From Allocoleopsis franciscana PCC 7113 (GTDB lineage: Bacteria > Cyanobacteriota > Cyanobacteriia > Cyanobacteriales > Coleofasciculaceae), in NCBI RefSeq assembly GCF_000317515.1, contig NC_019738.1, positions 3,932,001 to 3,996,000 of the forward strand: DNA of 64,000 nucleotides. The letters are read 5' to 3'. This document shows, piece by piece, positions 38,035 through 48,329 of this stretch (within the stretch, counting starts at the first letter, position 1; every line of letters starts with the position of its first letter). The position numbers and the translations under genes were made by a program. The notes under the pieces were generated by a model. That model was given only the letters and a program-made list of their open reading frames with translations, ran no database searches and was not told the origin of the DNA.

Positions 38035-38922
38035 ATGAATTTTAACTTTTTTGACCTATTCTGGATTTTTTTGGTTTTCTCCTCACTCCAACCTTGGTGG
38101 CAAAAACGCCAGATGGAAGTCCGTCGAGTGCAAACCCTCCGAGCGTTTGAGCAACAGCGACGCAGCCGAGTTATTTTGCTGATTCATCGGCAAGAGTCCG
38201 TGAGCTTCCTGGGAATTCCTATATCCCGCTACATCTCAATTGAAGACTCAGAACAGGTGTTGCGAGCGATTCGCTTCACCCCTCCCGATACACCCATCGA
38301 TCTGATTCTCCATACACCAGGAGGTCTTGTTCTTGCCACAGAGCAGATTGCCAGAGCACTCATTCGCCACCAAGCCAAAGTCACCGTTTTTGTTCCTCAT
38401 TACGCCATGAGTGGTGGCACAATGCTCGCTTTAGCAGCCGATGAAATTGTTATGGATGCCAACGCCGTCTTAGGACCGGTCGATCCCCAACTGGGCAATA
38501 TGGCAGCGGCAAGTGTCCTCAAGGTCGTTGAACAGAAGCCCATTGAGAAAATTGACGACCAAACCTTGATTATGGCAGACCTATCTCGCAAAGCTCTACA
38601 ACAAGTTCAGCGGTTTGTGCGGACGCTTTTAAAAGACCAAGTCCCGCAACCAAAGATTGCTCCAGAAAATATCGAAAAAATTGTTGAAGCCCTGACTACA
38701 GGAAAAGTCACCCATGACTATCCCGTTACAGTTGAGGAGGCGACAGAACTGGGTTTACCGATTACCGTTGGTCTGCCGCCTGCCATCTACAATCTCATGG
38801 AGTTATACCCACAACCCCAAGGAGGACGCCCTTCTGTGCAATATATCCCCATGCCTTATGGTCAGCGTCCGGCTTTACCAGAGCCTAAGGGAAGACCTTT
38901 ACCGGAGTCAGCTAAGTTTTGA
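38035..38922 (+). CDS. SDH-family Clp-fold serine protease, membrane-anchored
   Basis: A 295-aa protein of the serine-dehydrogenase-proteinase family (related to SppA/ClpP). An N-terminal hydrophobic segment (FFDLFWIFLVFSSL) anchors it to the membrane. The crotonase/Clp core has LHTPGG (93-97) as oxyanion-hole strand and the nucleophile Ser126 in YAMSGGTM; the dyad or triad is completed by acidic and His residues such as those in AADEIVMDANAV. The C-terminus is proline-rich. Such proteins are likely membrane-protein or signal-peptide quality-control proteases. No NfeD partner is adjacent. Confidence 0.75.
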   Translation: MNFNFFDLFWIFLVFSSLQPWWQKRQMEVRRVQTLRAFEQQRRSRVILLIHRQESVSFLGIPISRYISIEDSEQVLRAIRFTPPDTPIDLILHTPGGLVLATEQIARALIRHQAKVTVFVPHYAMSGGTMLALAADEIVMDANAVLGPVDPQLGNMAAASVLKVVEQKPIEKIDDQTLIMADLSRKALQQVQRFVRTLLKDQVPQPKIAPENIEKIVEALTTGKVTHDYPVTVEEATELGLPITVGLPPAIYNLMELYPQPQGGRPSVQYIPMPYGQRPALPEPKGRPLPESAKF

Positions 38923-38954
38923 TCTACGGGATGCTCAAGGTTAACACCTTAGCG

Positions 38955-39620
38955 TTACGGAGAGGGACTTGTCTGTGGTGATGGACTGGGTGATGGGCTG
39001 GGTGACAGAGAAGGTGATGGGCTTGGTGACGTAGAAGGTGATGGGCTTGGTGATGGAGAGGGTGGTGTTGTTTGGGGGGTTGCCCGTGGAGTTGGGGTTG
39101 GGGTTGGGGTTGGTTTGGGGCTGGGAGTTGGAGTTGAGGTTGGTTTGGGCTTACCCAGAATTGATCTTGCCTCCTGATCAAGTCGCTGACGAACTTGTAA
39201 ATTAGCCACTCCCGTCACTGGCAAACTCACTTGCTCTTGAAATCTCTTGACAGCAGCTTCAGTTTGTGAGTCATAAAACTGAGTAATGGGCAAAGCAGGG
39301 CTAGGCTGAAGCGTCAGGTTCAGGTTGGATTTGAGAATTTTGACAATATTAGCTGCAAAATTCTGGGTCTGAGGGCCAGCAATCCCATCAACTTGTAGCT
39401 TATATCCCTGCTGAAACTGGCGAATAGCTGCTCTGGTTGCCTCATCTGTGAGGGTATCTCCTAGGGTAACGTTGTAGCCAAAGCCACGCAAAACAGCGCG
39501 AAACTCTCTTGGGGTGTAATCCCGGCTACGCTGGGCAAAGGCGACTTCACAACTCACCACACTGGCGGCTAATCCCAAGCCAATGATGGCAACGGGGACT
39601 CCATATCGATTCCACATCAT
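38955..39620 (-). CDS. Exported peptidoglycan-binding protein with Ser/Pro-rich tail
   Basis: A 221-aa protein. A signal peptide (VPVAIIGLGLAASVVSCEVAFA) is followed by two peptidoglycan-binding (PG_binding_1) domains at about residues 35-95 (RGFGYNVTLGDTLTDEAT and IRQFQQGYKLQVDGIAGPQT) and 100-150 (VKRFQEQVSLPVTGVAN). The last 65 residues are almost entirely Pro, Ser and Thr in P-S-P and T-P repeats, seen in the DNA as a GGTGATGGG-type minisatellite at 38970-39150. It probably binds the cell wall; the tail may be a spacer or a glycosylation region. It converges with the SDH protease. Confidence 0.8.
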   Translation of the reverse strand: MMWNRYGVPVAIIGLGLAASVVSCEVAFAQRSRDYTPREFRAVLRGFGYNVTLGDTLTDEATRAAIRQFQQGYKLQVDGIAGPQTQNFAANIVKILKSNLNLTLQPSPALPITQFYDSQTEAAVKRFQEQVSLPVTGVANLQVRQRLDQEARSILGKPKPTSTPTPSPKPTPTPTPTPRATPQTTPPSPSPSPSPSTSPSPSPSLSPSPSPSPSPQTSPSP

Positions 39621-39931
39621 TTACAATCCTCACACCACTGATTGAGCCGATAACAAATTGAACAGGTATAGTTTAATCTGAAAGATGCTGTTCTTGATAA
39701 TTGATATACTATTTTTCTTGTTTTAGACAATACCAATTTGATGGACAAAACGCAAGGATAGCAACGCCTTTTCATGGGTCTGCTGTCAGAGTTGTATGGG
39801 TTCTGTAAGATTGGGTAAATGAGTAGAGCAATCCAGTCGTATACTCAACGGATTTTTATACCTTCGCTATATAAATAAATGATGTTTAGAATGCACTCCT
39901 CTGGCATGAATAATCTCTAACCACAAAAAAC
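39621..39931. other. Divergent intergenic region
   Basis: 311 bp between the starts of the peptidoglycan-binding gene and the 510-aa membrane protein. AT-rich, likely to hold both promoters. No gene or repeat is visible. Confidence 0.4.
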
Positions 39932-41464
39932 ATGTCATCCTTGCCAAAACTGACCCCCATAAAAACTAAAACGCAAGTACGCCGAAGCCTTTGGTTTGAA
40001 CGAGTCATGGCACTCATTGCGTCAGCGAACCTGGCTCTTGTTCTGTTTGATTTGAGCTACATTTCTTTACGAAATTTCTGGCTTCAAGGCAGAATCAAGA
40101 TTCCTTTGCTCAATCAAACCATTCAGGTTCCTCTGCCACCAATCGCCAAGTGGTATGACCCGTTTAAAGGGATTGAACCCAACCGAGATACACAAAAGTA
40201 TTTGGAAACAGTAGATAATCTGGAGAGGCAGCTTGGCCTGATTCAGTCGCCCCCACTACAAACTCAAGAAATCTTAAGCCGATTACGCTCACGTCAGACA
40301 GCAGAAATTATCGAAGCGCTGCGTCTTCAGAGTGAAGAAATGGTAGATACGAATCCGTTTCAGGTCGCCAATAAGACAGGTACCCTGGAAAAGATCAAAA
40401 ATCGAATGCGCGATCGTGTTCCCAATCAGGAGAATTCAGCTAAACAATCATTCAGACAATTTTGGAGCCAAGACTACTTAGACTTAAATGGTGTCAGGGG
40501 AGAATTGATTTTTTTTGATGAGGAAATTCGACCTTTAATAGAAACCAACTACTATCGTCCAATTGGAGAAAATGGCGAATTTATAGACCGTTTTTGGAAG
40601 ATTGACTTACCCTTTGTCATCCTGTTTGGTCTAGAGTTTTTGGCACGTACTTGGTTAATTAGTCGCCGTCATACTGCTGTCAGTTGGCGAGATGCCATGC
40701 TGTGGCGTTGGTACGACCTCTTCCTCGTGCTACCGTTTTCTCTGGTGCCGTTTTTGCGCTATGGTCTACTACTGCGGATCATCCCTGTAACAATTCGCTT
40801 AAGTCAGGCGGAACTGATAGACCTAGAGCGTATCCAAAAGCAAATTAGTCAGGGGTTTGTTGCCACCATTGCTGAAGATTTGACAGAAGTTGTGGTGGTT
40901 CGGGTGATTAATCAGGTACAAGGATCTATTCGCGGAGGCGACCTAGCTCGATGGCTCTCCCAACGGGATGTTCGTCCCTATATCGACCTTAATAATACCG
41001 ATGAAGTGGCAGCGCTCACAACGTTGATGACGCAGCTTGTGGTTTATCAAATTCTTCCTAAAATTAGACCTGACCTAGAAGCATTGCTGCAACATAACCT
41101 GGAAAAAGTGATTAAACAGTCTCCGGCTTACCAGAGTCTTGAGAAATTACCAGGACTCATTGGACTCCAACACCAACTCACTGAACAATTGACCAAAGAA
41201 ATCATTCAAGCTGTCTACGATGGTCTCAATGCGGCAATGGAAGAAGACCCGGTTGGAGACCAATTGCTGAAACAATTGATTGAACACTTGAGCGAGGCTT
41301 TAGGGACAGAAATACAGGGTAAGCAGACCTTACAAAAAATTCAGGTTTTATTGACGGATTTATTGGAGGAAGTCAAGATTAATTACGTCGAACGCTTGTC
41401 TGAAGAAGACTTTGAAGAAATCTTAGAACAAACCAGAGCCATCCGTCACATTGCTCAGCAGTAG
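39932..41464 (+). CDS. Cyanobacterial membrane protein, unknown function
   Basis: A 510-aa protein. One hydrophobic segment lies near the N-terminus (VMALIASANLALVLFDLSYISL) and two or three near residues 225-290 (FVILFGLEFLARTWLI; YDLFLVLPFSLVPFL; YGLLLRIIPVTIRL). The last 200 residues are helical, with Glu- and Gln-rich segments. I do not recognise a characterised domain; an ion-channel-like or signalling role cannot be claimed. Length and composition are compatible with a conserved cyanobacterial protein. It is followed by the translation cluster after 199 bp. Confidence 0.65.
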   Translation: MSSLPKLTPIKTKTQVRRSLWFERVMALIASANLALVLFDLSYISLRNFWLQGRIKIPLLNQTIQVPLPPIAKWYDPFKGIEPNRDTQKYLETVDNLERQLGLIQSPPLQTQEILSRLRSRQTAEIIEALRLQSEEMVDTNPFQVANKTGTLEKIKNRMRDRVPNQENSAKQSFRQFWSQDYLDLNGVRGELIFFDEEIRPLIETNYYRPIGENGEFIDRFWKIDLPFVILFGLEFLARTWLISRRHTAVSWRDAMLWRWYDLFLVLPFSLVPFLRYGLLLRIIPVTIRLSQAELIDLERIQKQISQGFVATIAEDLTEVVVVRVINQVQGSIRGGDLARWLSQRDVRPYIDLNNTDEVAALTTLMTQLVVYQILPKIRPDLEALLQHNLEKVIKQSPAYQSLEKLPGLIGLQHQLTEQLTKEIIQAVYDGLNAAMEEDPVGDQLLKQLIEHLSEALGTEIQGKQTLQKIQVLLTDLLEEVKINYVERLSEEDFEEILEQTRAIRHIAQQ

Positions 41465-41663
41465 CGCGAGTCCCTGTGGGCAGACTAGAACAACCCGTCA
41501 AAAATCAAACTCTCAATCCCTAATCGCCCGTCACAGCTAAGGCAGATTGCGCTACACTCGAACATAGCAGGAAGTCTTTGCGATTTGCTGCGGGGCTTCT
41601 TGTTGGAAGAAATTTTACCTGGAAGTGGGGTTGACCCACTTTTTTTGTTGTTGGAGTGCTTCA

Positions 41664-42125
41664 ATGACTCATCCCCTAATTCCCCAACTCATCGATTTGG
41701 CGACGCCAGTAGCCGAAAATCTGGGATTGGAAGTCGTCGGGGCTGTTTTTCACACGAACAGACGCCCCCCTGTACTGCGTGTGGATATCCGTAACTGCGC
41801 TGATGATACCAGTTTGGATGACTGCGAACGGATGAGTCGGGCACTGGAAGAGCAGCTAGATGCTTTAGATCTCATTCCAGACTCCTATGTTTTGGAAATT
41901 TCCAGTCCTGGGATCTCCCGTGAACTCACGACAGACCGAGAGTTCATTTCTTTCAAAGGGTTCTCTGTCATTGTCAAGACATCTGAACCTTTTGAAGGTC
42001 ACACCGAGTGGCGCGGAAAGTTAATTCGCCGGGATGACACCGGAGTTTACCTGAACCAGAAAGGTCGTGCGCTTGCCATTCCCCGTCCACTGATTATCAG
42101 GGTGCAGTTGGAAGAAAAGGTTTGA
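41664..42125 (+). CDS. rimP: Ribosome maturation factor RimP
   Basis: Assists assembly of the 30S subunit; cytoplasmic. The 153-aa protein has the RimP alpha/beta N-domain ([25 protein letters not shown]) and the SH3-like C-domain ([12 protein letters not shown]). SISSPG-type motif reads [13 protein letters not shown] choose ATG 41664 because GGAG at 41653-41656 sits 7 bases before it; the frame extends upstream to 41625 without homology. It is the first gene of rimP-nusA-ylxR-infB, the order seen in most cyanobacteria. Confidence 0.92.
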   Translation: MTHPLIPQLIDLATPVAENLGLEVVGAVFHTNRRPPVLRVDIRNCADDTSLDDCERMSRALEEQLDALDLIPDSYVLEISSPGISRELTTDREFISFKGFSVIVKTSEPFEGHTEWRGKLIRRDDTGVYLNQKGRALAIPRPLIIRVQLEEKV

Positions 42126-42395
42126 ATCCGGGTTGAAGCTAGAAGGTGGTAGACGCTTAGAGGCTTCTGCACTCCTTTGAGTCTAGTCGCTTCTCTAGGA
42201 GACGCTCATTGCCGTTTCTGTTTGGACAAAGCTGGCTGGGCAAGAGTCAGCACCATCGGCTCTTTCCCTGAGCAAACGAGACTCCTTAGCCTCTTCGAGA
42301 GTAGCGTCGGTTAAAACATTCAACCGGCTCACCTTCGACCCGGAGACAAACCTGTCAACTTTTATTTATTCATCATTCATTACGGAGATTTGCTT
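42126..42395. other. rimP-nusA intergenic leader
   Basis: 270 bp with several short G/C-rich complementary stretches such as GACGCT and AGCGTC, and a copy of the 25-bp interspersed repeat at 42316-42340. It may fold into an RNA leader; no start or gene is visible. Confidence 0.3.
42316..42340. repeat. 25-bp interspersed repeat, copy 2
   Basis: Matches 30216-30240 at 21 of 25 positions; about 55 bp before nusA. Confidence 0.5.
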
Positions 42396-43679
42396 ATGTC
42401 AATCGTTGCCTTACCGGGCCTGAAGAAGATGATTGAAGAAATCAGTCAAAGTCACAATCTACCGAAATCTGCCGTTCAACAAGCGCTACGGGAAGCTCTC
42501 TTAAAAGGATATGAGCGTTATCGTCGCGCTCAACGTCTTGATCGGTACCATTTTGAAGAAGAGTACTTCAACAACTTTGAAGTTGATCTAGATATTGACG
42601 AAGAAGGTTTTCGCGTCTTATCGACCAAAACGATTGTTGAAGAAGTCAGTAACAGTGATCATCAAATTTCACTGCAAGAAGTTCAGGAAGTAGCCTCGGA
42701 AGCTCAACTTGGGGATTCGGTTGTTTTAGATGTGACTCCAGATCAAAGCGAATTTGGGCGGATGGCGGCTATTCAAACGAAGCAGGTACTCTCCCAAAAA
42801 TTACGAGACCAGCAGCGTAAACTTATCCAAGAAGAGTTTGAGGAACTAGAAGGCACAGTTTTACAAGCTAGAGCGCTAAGATTTGAACGCCAATCGGTGA
42901 TTATGGCGATTAGCAGTGGCTTTGGTCAGCCAGAAGTCGAAGCGGAATTGCCCAAGCGGGAGCAGCTCCCCAATGATAACTATCGCATCAATGCCACATT
43001 TAAGGTGTTTCTCAAAAAGGTGCGCGAAGGTCCTCATCGGGGGCCACAGCTTGTCGTTTCCAGAGGGGCGGCGGGTTTGGTGGTTTATTTATTTGCTAAC
43101 GAAGTTCCCGAAATCGAAGACGAAGTCGTGCGGATTGTGGCTGTGGCACGGGAAGCCAACCCTCCCTCTCGCCATGTCGGCCCTAGAACTAAAATTGCCG
43201 TTGATACTCTAGAGCGAGATGTTGATCCGGTTGGGGCTTGTATTGGGGCTAGGGGATCGCGCATTCAAGTCGTGGTCAATGAATTACGGGGTGAAAAAAT
43301 TGACGTGATTCGCTGGTCGCCTGACCCATCCACCTATATTGCCAACGCTCTCAGCCCAGCACGGGTGGAGCAAGTGCTACTGGTCAATCCAGAAGGACGT
43401 CAGGCGCATGTTTTAGTGCCGGAAGACCAGCTCAGTTTAGCGATTGGGAAAGAAGGTCAGAATGTTCGCCTTGCGGCTCGCCTCACCGGCTGGAAGATTG
43501 ATATTAAAGATGTGGCTAAGTACGATTATGAGGCCGAACATCGCAAAATAGAGGCATTAATCGCCAGTTCTCCTGATGTTGACGAGATCTACGAGGAGGA
43601 TGAAGAAGAAGTCGTAGAAACACTGAATCTGAAGGATTCAGAGCCAGTGGATGAAAGGCTCGATCAAGAAGAGGAGTAG
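42396..43679 (+). CDS. nusA: Transcription termination/antitermination factor NusA
   Basis: Binds RNA polymerase and nascent RNA, affecting pausing, termination and antitermination. The 427-aa protein has the NusA N-domain (about 1-130), an S1 domain (about 135-200, GTVLQARALRFERQSVIMAI shows it) and two KH domains (residues 225-345), with IGARGSRIQVVVNEL and IGKEGQNVRLAARLTGW as the GXXG motifs. The C-terminus is acidic (EEDEEEVVE). It lacks the extra AR domains of E. coli NusA, as usual outside proteobacteria. ATG 42396 is preceded by ACGGAG at 42382-42387. Co-transcription with ylxR is likely. Confidence 0.95.
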   Translation: MSIVALPGLKKMIEEISQSHNLPKSAVQQALREALLKGYERYRRAQRLDRYHFEEEYFNNFEVDLDIDEEGFRVLSTKTIVEEVSNSDHQISLQEVQEVASEAQLGDSVVLDVTPDQSEFGRMAAIQTKQVLSQKLRDQQRKLIQEEFEELEGTVLQARALRFERQSVIMAISSGFGQPEVEAELPKREQLPNDNYRINATFKVFLKKVREGPHRGPQLVVSRGAAGLVVYLFANEVPEIEDEVVRIVAVAREANPPSRHVGPRTKIAVDTLERDVDPVGACIGARGSRIQVVVNELRGEKIDVIRWSPDPSTYIANALSPARVEQVLLVNPEGRQAHVLVPEDQLSLAIGKEGQNVRLAARLTGWKIDIKDVAKYDYEAEHRKIEALIASSPDVDEIYEEDEEEVVETLNLKDSEPVDERLDQEEE

Positions 43680-43845
43680 GAGACGAATTTGGCTTAGTGC
43701 TCCGTTGGCATTGGCCTTTTCAGTATGATGGCGCTTGGTGCGGCTCTCTTGTGCGATCGCTACTCAAGTTAAACGCCTTAAACGGTTCACAACAGACAAC
43801 AACACTTGTTTGCCTTTAAGGAATACAAAACCTCTCACCCATTCT

Positions 43846-44139
43846 ATGGAGCCTAACTATCGTCGTTGTCTGAGCTGCCGCAAGGTGGCTCCCAAAAAGG
43901 CGTTCTGGCGCGTTGTCCGACTCTACCCATCGCGACAGGTACAATTAGATCAGGGGATGGGGCGTTCTGCTTACCTCTGTCCTCAAGCAAGTTGTCTGGC
44001 AGCAGCTCAAAAGAAAAACCGATTGGGGCGGAGTCTTCGTACCTCCGTACCCGAAAAACTTTATGAAGCTCTATGGCAGCGTTTAGCCCCTAAACCAGCA
44101 ACACCAACTCAACCCAGGGAAGGAGAGATAGAACCGTGA
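43846..44139 (+). CDS. YlxR family RNA-binding protein (DUF448)
   Basis: A 97-aa protein. The family lies between nusA and infB in many bacteria; RNA binding is inferred from its fold. Signature: YRRCLSCRKVAPKKAFWRVVR, followed by GMGRSAYLCPQASCLAAAQKKNRLGRSL. The frame runs 37 codons upstream (43735) but the family begins at MEPNYRRC, so I start at ATG 43846. It has no close Shine-Dalgarno. infB follows after 401 bp. Confidence 0.88.
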   Translation: MEPNYRRCLSCRKVAPKKAFWRVVRLYPSRQVQLDQGMGRSAYLCPQASCLAAAQKKNRLGRSLRTSVPEKLYEALWQRLAPKPATPTQPREGEIEP

Positions 44140-44540
44140 CGCCGTCAATGGCTTTCAGTGAATCCAACAATCGTTAGGATAGATAGAGAGTGATTGGTTT
44201 TTGGGGTTGTCTCGATCGGAGGTGAGTCAGGTGCAACCCAAATCAGCCACTTAAGTCAAGAAAACCAAGTTGAAACGGAAATAACACAAAACCTATATCA
44301 GTTTTTTTAAGATTTGTGCAAGATTAGAGAGGAAGGGTCTAACGGCTTAATAACTATCCAATAGGTTTCGGGGCAATAGGCTCTTCTCCAGCCTTAAGGA
44401 TTAACCCTTTAATTTAGAAGCGCACTCACATTCACACAAAGATAACAACTTCACCCATTGGTCACAAAACAAATGAACAAGCAGTCATTCGAGCATGTCG
44501 ATATGGTGTAAAACTGGTAGTTACGACGGGGAAATACTGG
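44140..44540. other. infB upstream region
   Basis: 401 bp without a supported gene. It may hold an infB promoter and leader. GGGGA at 44528-44532 is the ribosome binding site of infB. Confidence 0.4.
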
Positions 44541-47500
44541 ATGAACAACGGCAAAGTAAGAATTTACGAATTATCACGGGAATTGGATTTGGACAATAAG
44601 CACATTTTGGACATCTGTGAAGACCTCAATATTGCGGTTAAAAGTCACAGTAGTACGATCACGGAATCCGAGGCGGAACGCATTCGTGCGGCTTCAGAAA
44701 AATTGGCTGTCAGAAGCCGTGGCGGTGCGACCTCCACAGAAGGAGGTACAGGATCACCTCCTCATAAATTTGCGACCCGTCCCAAGGGTCAGCCCAGGCA
44801 ACAAATCGTAGGAATCAAGCCGAAGTCTCCTACCAGTCCTAGATCGCAACAGGAGGATAATAGAGTGGGAATTCCTCCTCAACCCCCCGTCAAGCCATCG
44901 GTGACGCCCCCCCCCAAGCCGACGCTGAATCGACCCGCTATAAAGACGCCGGAACGTCCATCTGAGCCGATCATTGAGCAGGAACCGCCGGAGTTACAAG
45001 AGATAGTACCCCCGGACGTTCAAGTTGAAACCGAGCCGGCTCAACTGGCAGGCCCACCTGTAAGACCAACGCCGCCCAAAAATCCTCAGCTAACACAGGT
45101 TGAGCGACCGATTTTGAAACGAGAGCGGTCAGAGCCTTCGCCGGCTAAACCGAGTGGGACTCCAGTGCCACGTCAGCCAGTTAGTGCCAACCCATCCTCA
45201 ACCGCAACTGAGTCCTCACCGCCAGCACGTCGGAGTCCAGCGCCAGTGGCTCCCGTACAGCCAAAACTTTACGGGCCACCGAAAAGACCCCAACCCCCTC
45301 GTGAAGGTCAAGGTGTTGATGTGGCGGCAACCCTAGGAGCCGATGACTTTGCTGGGCCGGACGAGGATATCGAAGGGATCTCATCAGAGATTAAGGAGCT
45401 GAAGGCACCCAAACGCCTGACTCCTCCCCGACCCCCGACGAAGAAGAAAGAATGGGTTGATGAAGATGATGAGTCGCAAGAGCTGGCTAAGGCCGGAAAA
45501 GCGGGTGCCAAACTCAAGCGGCGACCTGAACTGTTTGAAGATGATGAGGAAGATTTTGAAGATCAGCTAGCCGAACTAGGGGCACCCGTCATCGCTACTC
45601 AGGCCATAGCTCGTCCTGCCAAGCCCAAGTCTCAGCAAAAACAACCTGTGTCGGCGGCTATGCCTACGACGAGCCAGAGAAGGAAGCCCGGTGTCAGAGG
45701 CAGCGACCATAACAAATCGGATGCGCGCGATCGCCAACGGGATAAGAAAGCAACTCCAGAACGCCCAGAAACAATCGAGTTGACTGGCTCTGTGACGATT
45801 CGAGAACTGGCGACGGCTTTGGGGATTGCTGAAACAGAGATTATTAAAAAGCTGTTCTTCAAAGGAATGGCAGTGAGCATCACCCAAACCTTGGATATCC
45901 CCACAGCCAGCCTAGTGGCAGAGGAACTGGGAGTGACCGTTCAGACGACCGAAGAAGCACCTGCTGCTACGAAGGTGACAGTAATGGTGGGTGAAGAAGA
46001 CATAGAAAACCTGCAAAGGCGTCCACCCGTCGTCACCATTATGGGTCACGTCGATCACGGAAAAACCACCCTGCTCGATGCGATCCGCGAAACCAAAGTG
46101 GCGCAGGGAGAAGCGGGTGGGATTACCCAGCACATTGGCGCTTACCATGTTGATGTTGACCATGACGGTCAAACTCAGCAGGTGGTCTTCCTCGACACTC
46201 CTGGACACGAAGCTTTCACCGCCATGCGAGCGCGTGGAGCAAGAGTCACTGACATCGCTATCTTGGTGGTGGCTGCCGACGATGGTGTCCAACCTCAAAC
46301 CGTTGAAGCCATTAGCCACGCCAAAGCGGCTGAAGTTCCCATTGTTGTTGCCATCAATAAAATTGACAAACCCGGAGCCCAGCCTGACCGCGTTAAGCAG
46401 GAATTAACGGACCGAGGTTTGCAGCCAGAAGAGTGGGGCGGCGACACAATTATGGTTCCTGTAAGCGCTATCCAAAAAGAAAACCTGGATACATTGCTGG
46501 AGATGATCTTGTTGGTAGCGGAAGTCGAAGACCTTCACGCTAACCCGGATCGACCGGCTAGAGGTACAGTGATCGAAGCGAACCTGGATAAAACCAGAGG
46601 ACCGGTTGCTACCCTGTTGGTACAAAATGGCACCCTGCGGGTTGGGGATACCCTCGTGGCTGGCTCAGTCTTCTGTAAAGTGCGAGCGATGATCGATGAC
46701 CGGGGGGCACGGGTTGAAGCCGCAGGGCCATCCTTTGCCGTGGAAGTCTTAGGTTTGAACGAGGTTCCCGCTGCTGGTGATGAGTTTGAAGTCTTTGAAA
46801 GCGAAAAAGAAGCCCGTTCGACCGCCAACAAAAGGGCAGATGAGCAGCGGCAATCTCGCCTGCAACAGGTGATGGCGTCACGCCGAGTCACCCTCAATAG
46901 TCTCTCCGCCCAGGCTCAAGAAGGTGAACTCAAAGAACTCAACTTGATTTTGAAAGCAGACGTTCAAGGCTCCGTCGAAGCTATTCTCGGTGCCCTCAAG
47001 CAACTGCCACAAAATGAAGTGCAAATCCGAGTTCTGCTGGGAGGAGCCGGCGAAGTCACCGAGACAGATGTTGACTTAGCAGCGGCTAGTGGTGCTGTAA
47101 TTATTGGCTTCAATACCACACTGGCTCATGGTTCTCGACAGGCGGCTGACCGAGAAGGGGTCGATATCCGCGAATACAACATCATCTACAAACTCCTTGA
47201 TGATATTCAAGCGGCGATGGAAGGTCTGTTAGAACCCGAAATGGTCGAAGAACCACTCGGTCAAGTCGAAGTTCGAGCCGTCTTCCCCGTCGGGCGCGGT
47301 GCGGTTGCGGGTTGCTATGTGTTGACGGGCAAAGCCGTTCGGAATTGCAACATCCGAGTCCGTCGCGGTAGCAAAGTAGTCCATGAAGGTATCCTGGATT
47401 CCCTGAAGCGGATGAAGGATGATGCCAAGGAAGTCAATGCTGGCTACGAATGTGGAGTTGGCCTCGATAAGTTCAATGACTGGCATGAAGGCGACATCAT

Positions 47501-47549
47501 TGAGACCTTCAAGATGGTCAGCCGACGCCGGACGTTGTCAGCCACTTAA
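44541..47549 (+). CDS. infB: Translation initiation factor IF-2
   Basis: GTPase that brings initiator tRNA to the 30S subunit and promotes subunit joining. The 1002-aa protein has an IF2 N-domain (1-55, [19 protein letters not shown]), a long Pro-rich, low-complexity segment (about 60-420), a second IF2-N-like helix block (about 418-470), and the GTP-binding domain with [16 protein letters not shown] and NKID. Domains II, III and IV follow; the C-terminal domain IV ends in [19 protein letters not shown]. The long proline-rich insert is usual for cyanobacteria. ATG 44541 is 8 bases after GGGGA. Confidence 0.97.
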   Translation: MNNGKVRIYELSRELDLDNKHILDICEDLNIAVKSHSSTITESEAERIRAASEKLAVRSRGGATSTEGGTGSPPHKFATRPKGQPRQQIVGIKPKSPTSPRSQQEDNRVGIPPQPPVKPSVTPPPKPTLNRPAIKTPERPSEPIIEQEPPELQEIVPPDVQVETEPAQLAGPPVRPTPPKNPQLTQVERPILKRERSEPSPAKPSGTPVPRQPVSANPSSTATESSPPARRSPAPVAPVQPKLYGPPKRPQPPREGQGVDVAATLGADDFAGPDEDIEGISSEIKELKAPKRLTPPRPPTKKKEWVDEDDESQELAKAGKAGAKLKRRPELFEDDEEDFEDQLAELGAPVIATQAIARPAKPKSQQKQPVSAAMPTTSQRRKPGVRGSDHNKSDARDRQRDKKATPERPETIELTGSVTIRELATALGIAETEIIKKLFFKGMAVSITQTLDIPTASLVAEELGVTVQTTEEAPAATKVTVMVGEEDIENLQRRPPVVTIMGHVDHGKTTLLDAIRETKVAQGEAGGITQHIGAYHVDVDHDGQTQQVVFLDTPGHEAFTAMRARGARVTDIAILVVAADDGVQPQTVEAISHAKAAEVPIVVAINKIDKPGAQPDRVKQELTDRGLQPEEWGGDTIMVPVSAIQKENLDTLLEMILLVAEVEDLHANPDRPARGTVIEANLDKTRGPVATLLVQNGTLRVGDTLVAGSVFCKVRAMIDDRGARVEAAGPSFAVEVLGLNEVPAAGDEFEVFESEKEARSTANKRADEQRQSRLQQVMASRRVTLNSLSAQAQEGELKELNLILKADVQGSVEAILGALKQLPQNEVQIRVLLGGAGEVTETDVDLAAASGAVIIGFNTTLAHGSRQAADREGVDIREYNIIYKLLDDIQAAMEGLLEPEMVEEPLGQVEVRAVFPVGRGAVAGCYVLTGKAVRNCNIRVRRGSKVVHEGILDSLKRMKDDAKEVNAGYECGVGLDKFNDWHEGDIIETFKMVSRRRTLSAT

Positions 47550-47560
47550 AGAGTAAAGAG

Positions 47561-47641
47561 TTGAAGGTTGGTCGGTTGAAGGTTGAAAATCTGAAGGTTC
47601 ACTCCCTATAACCTGCCACTTATTAACCGACTAACCTTCAA
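47561..47641 (+). terminator. Large inverted repeat after infB
   Basis: TTGAAGGTTGGTCGGTT (47561-47577) pairs with AACCGACTAACCTTCAA (47625-47641) at 16 of 17 positions around a 47-base loop. The loop begins with a tandem heptamer (GGTTGAA at 47574 and 47581). It may act as a terminator for infB or a processing site; the same sequence family occurs upstream of ilvD and nusA. Confidence 0.5.
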
Positions 47642-47672
47642 CCCCCACTAACCTGCAACCCAATCCGAACTT

Positions 47673-48329
47673 ATGCGCTCTTTCTGGACTGAACCTTTTT
47701 TGTGGATTCATCTTGCTGGATTAGCCGCATGTCCCCTTGCCTTGGAACTTGTTTGGCTCGGACTGGCGGTGGGTGACCCCATCTTGCCAGTCTGGCTAGA
47801 GTTCTTTTTGGTGGCGGCGATTGGACTAGGGCCGATTTTGTGGATGCAATTGACCCGCCCCTTCGACATTTTCAGCATCCTGATCTTTGCCCTGAAGCCA
47901 GAGCAACTAACACAGGAGCAGCGACGCCTCTTAAGCTTGTTCAAAACAAAGACAAATCGAGTGATTACGATTGCGGCGACTGTCTTGCTGCTCTGGGTGC
48001 TGTGGCAAATCTACCGAGTGGCTCCCGTAGCAGCACCAGTCGTTCCCTTATCACCCCGTTGGCATTTCCTGGGACTGCTTGGTGCGGGATTGGCTTTTCT
48101 CATCAGTCATTTGTTTTTACAAGTCCCGGTTGCTGTGGCACAAGTCCTTCTAACTAGCGAGTCTGAGTTTGTCGCCGCCACACCCTACCCCGTTGAGAAA
48201 ATACCGCAGGACTTTACAGTTCCCGGTGTACGAGTCAATAAAATTTTGTCCCTCACGGCAAAAGAGGCTGCAACCCCCTCAGTTCCTGCCACTTCATCCT
48301 CAGCAGAGTTGACGGCTGATCAAGAGTGA
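47673..48329 (+). CDS. Low-complexity-tail membrane protein
   Basis: A 218-aa protein with four hydrophobic segments (LAGLAACPLALELVWLGLAV; WLEFFLVAAIGLGPILWM; VITIAATVLLLWVLWQIY; FLGLLGAGLAFLISHLFL) and a Ser/Thr/Ala-rich tail. It belongs to a cyanobacterial membrane-protein family named for this tail, often placed next to infB. The conserved LKPEQLTQEQRRLLSLFKT lies between segments two and three. Function unknown. Confidence 0.75.
   Translation: MRSFWTEPFLWIHLAGLAACPLALELVWLGLAVGDPILPVWLEFFLVAAIGLGPILWMQLTRPFDIFSILIFALKPEQLTQEQRRLLSLFKTKTNRVITIAATVLLLWVLWQIYRVAPVAAPVVPLSPRWHFLGLLGAGLAFLISHLFLQVPVAVAQVLLTSESEFVAATPYPVEKIPQDFTVPGVRVNKILSLTAKEAATPSVPATSSSAELTADQE

Noticed and set aside
37818-38036. 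72-codon minus frame
   Set aside because: Lies over hairpins and a palindrome and has no homology that I recognise.
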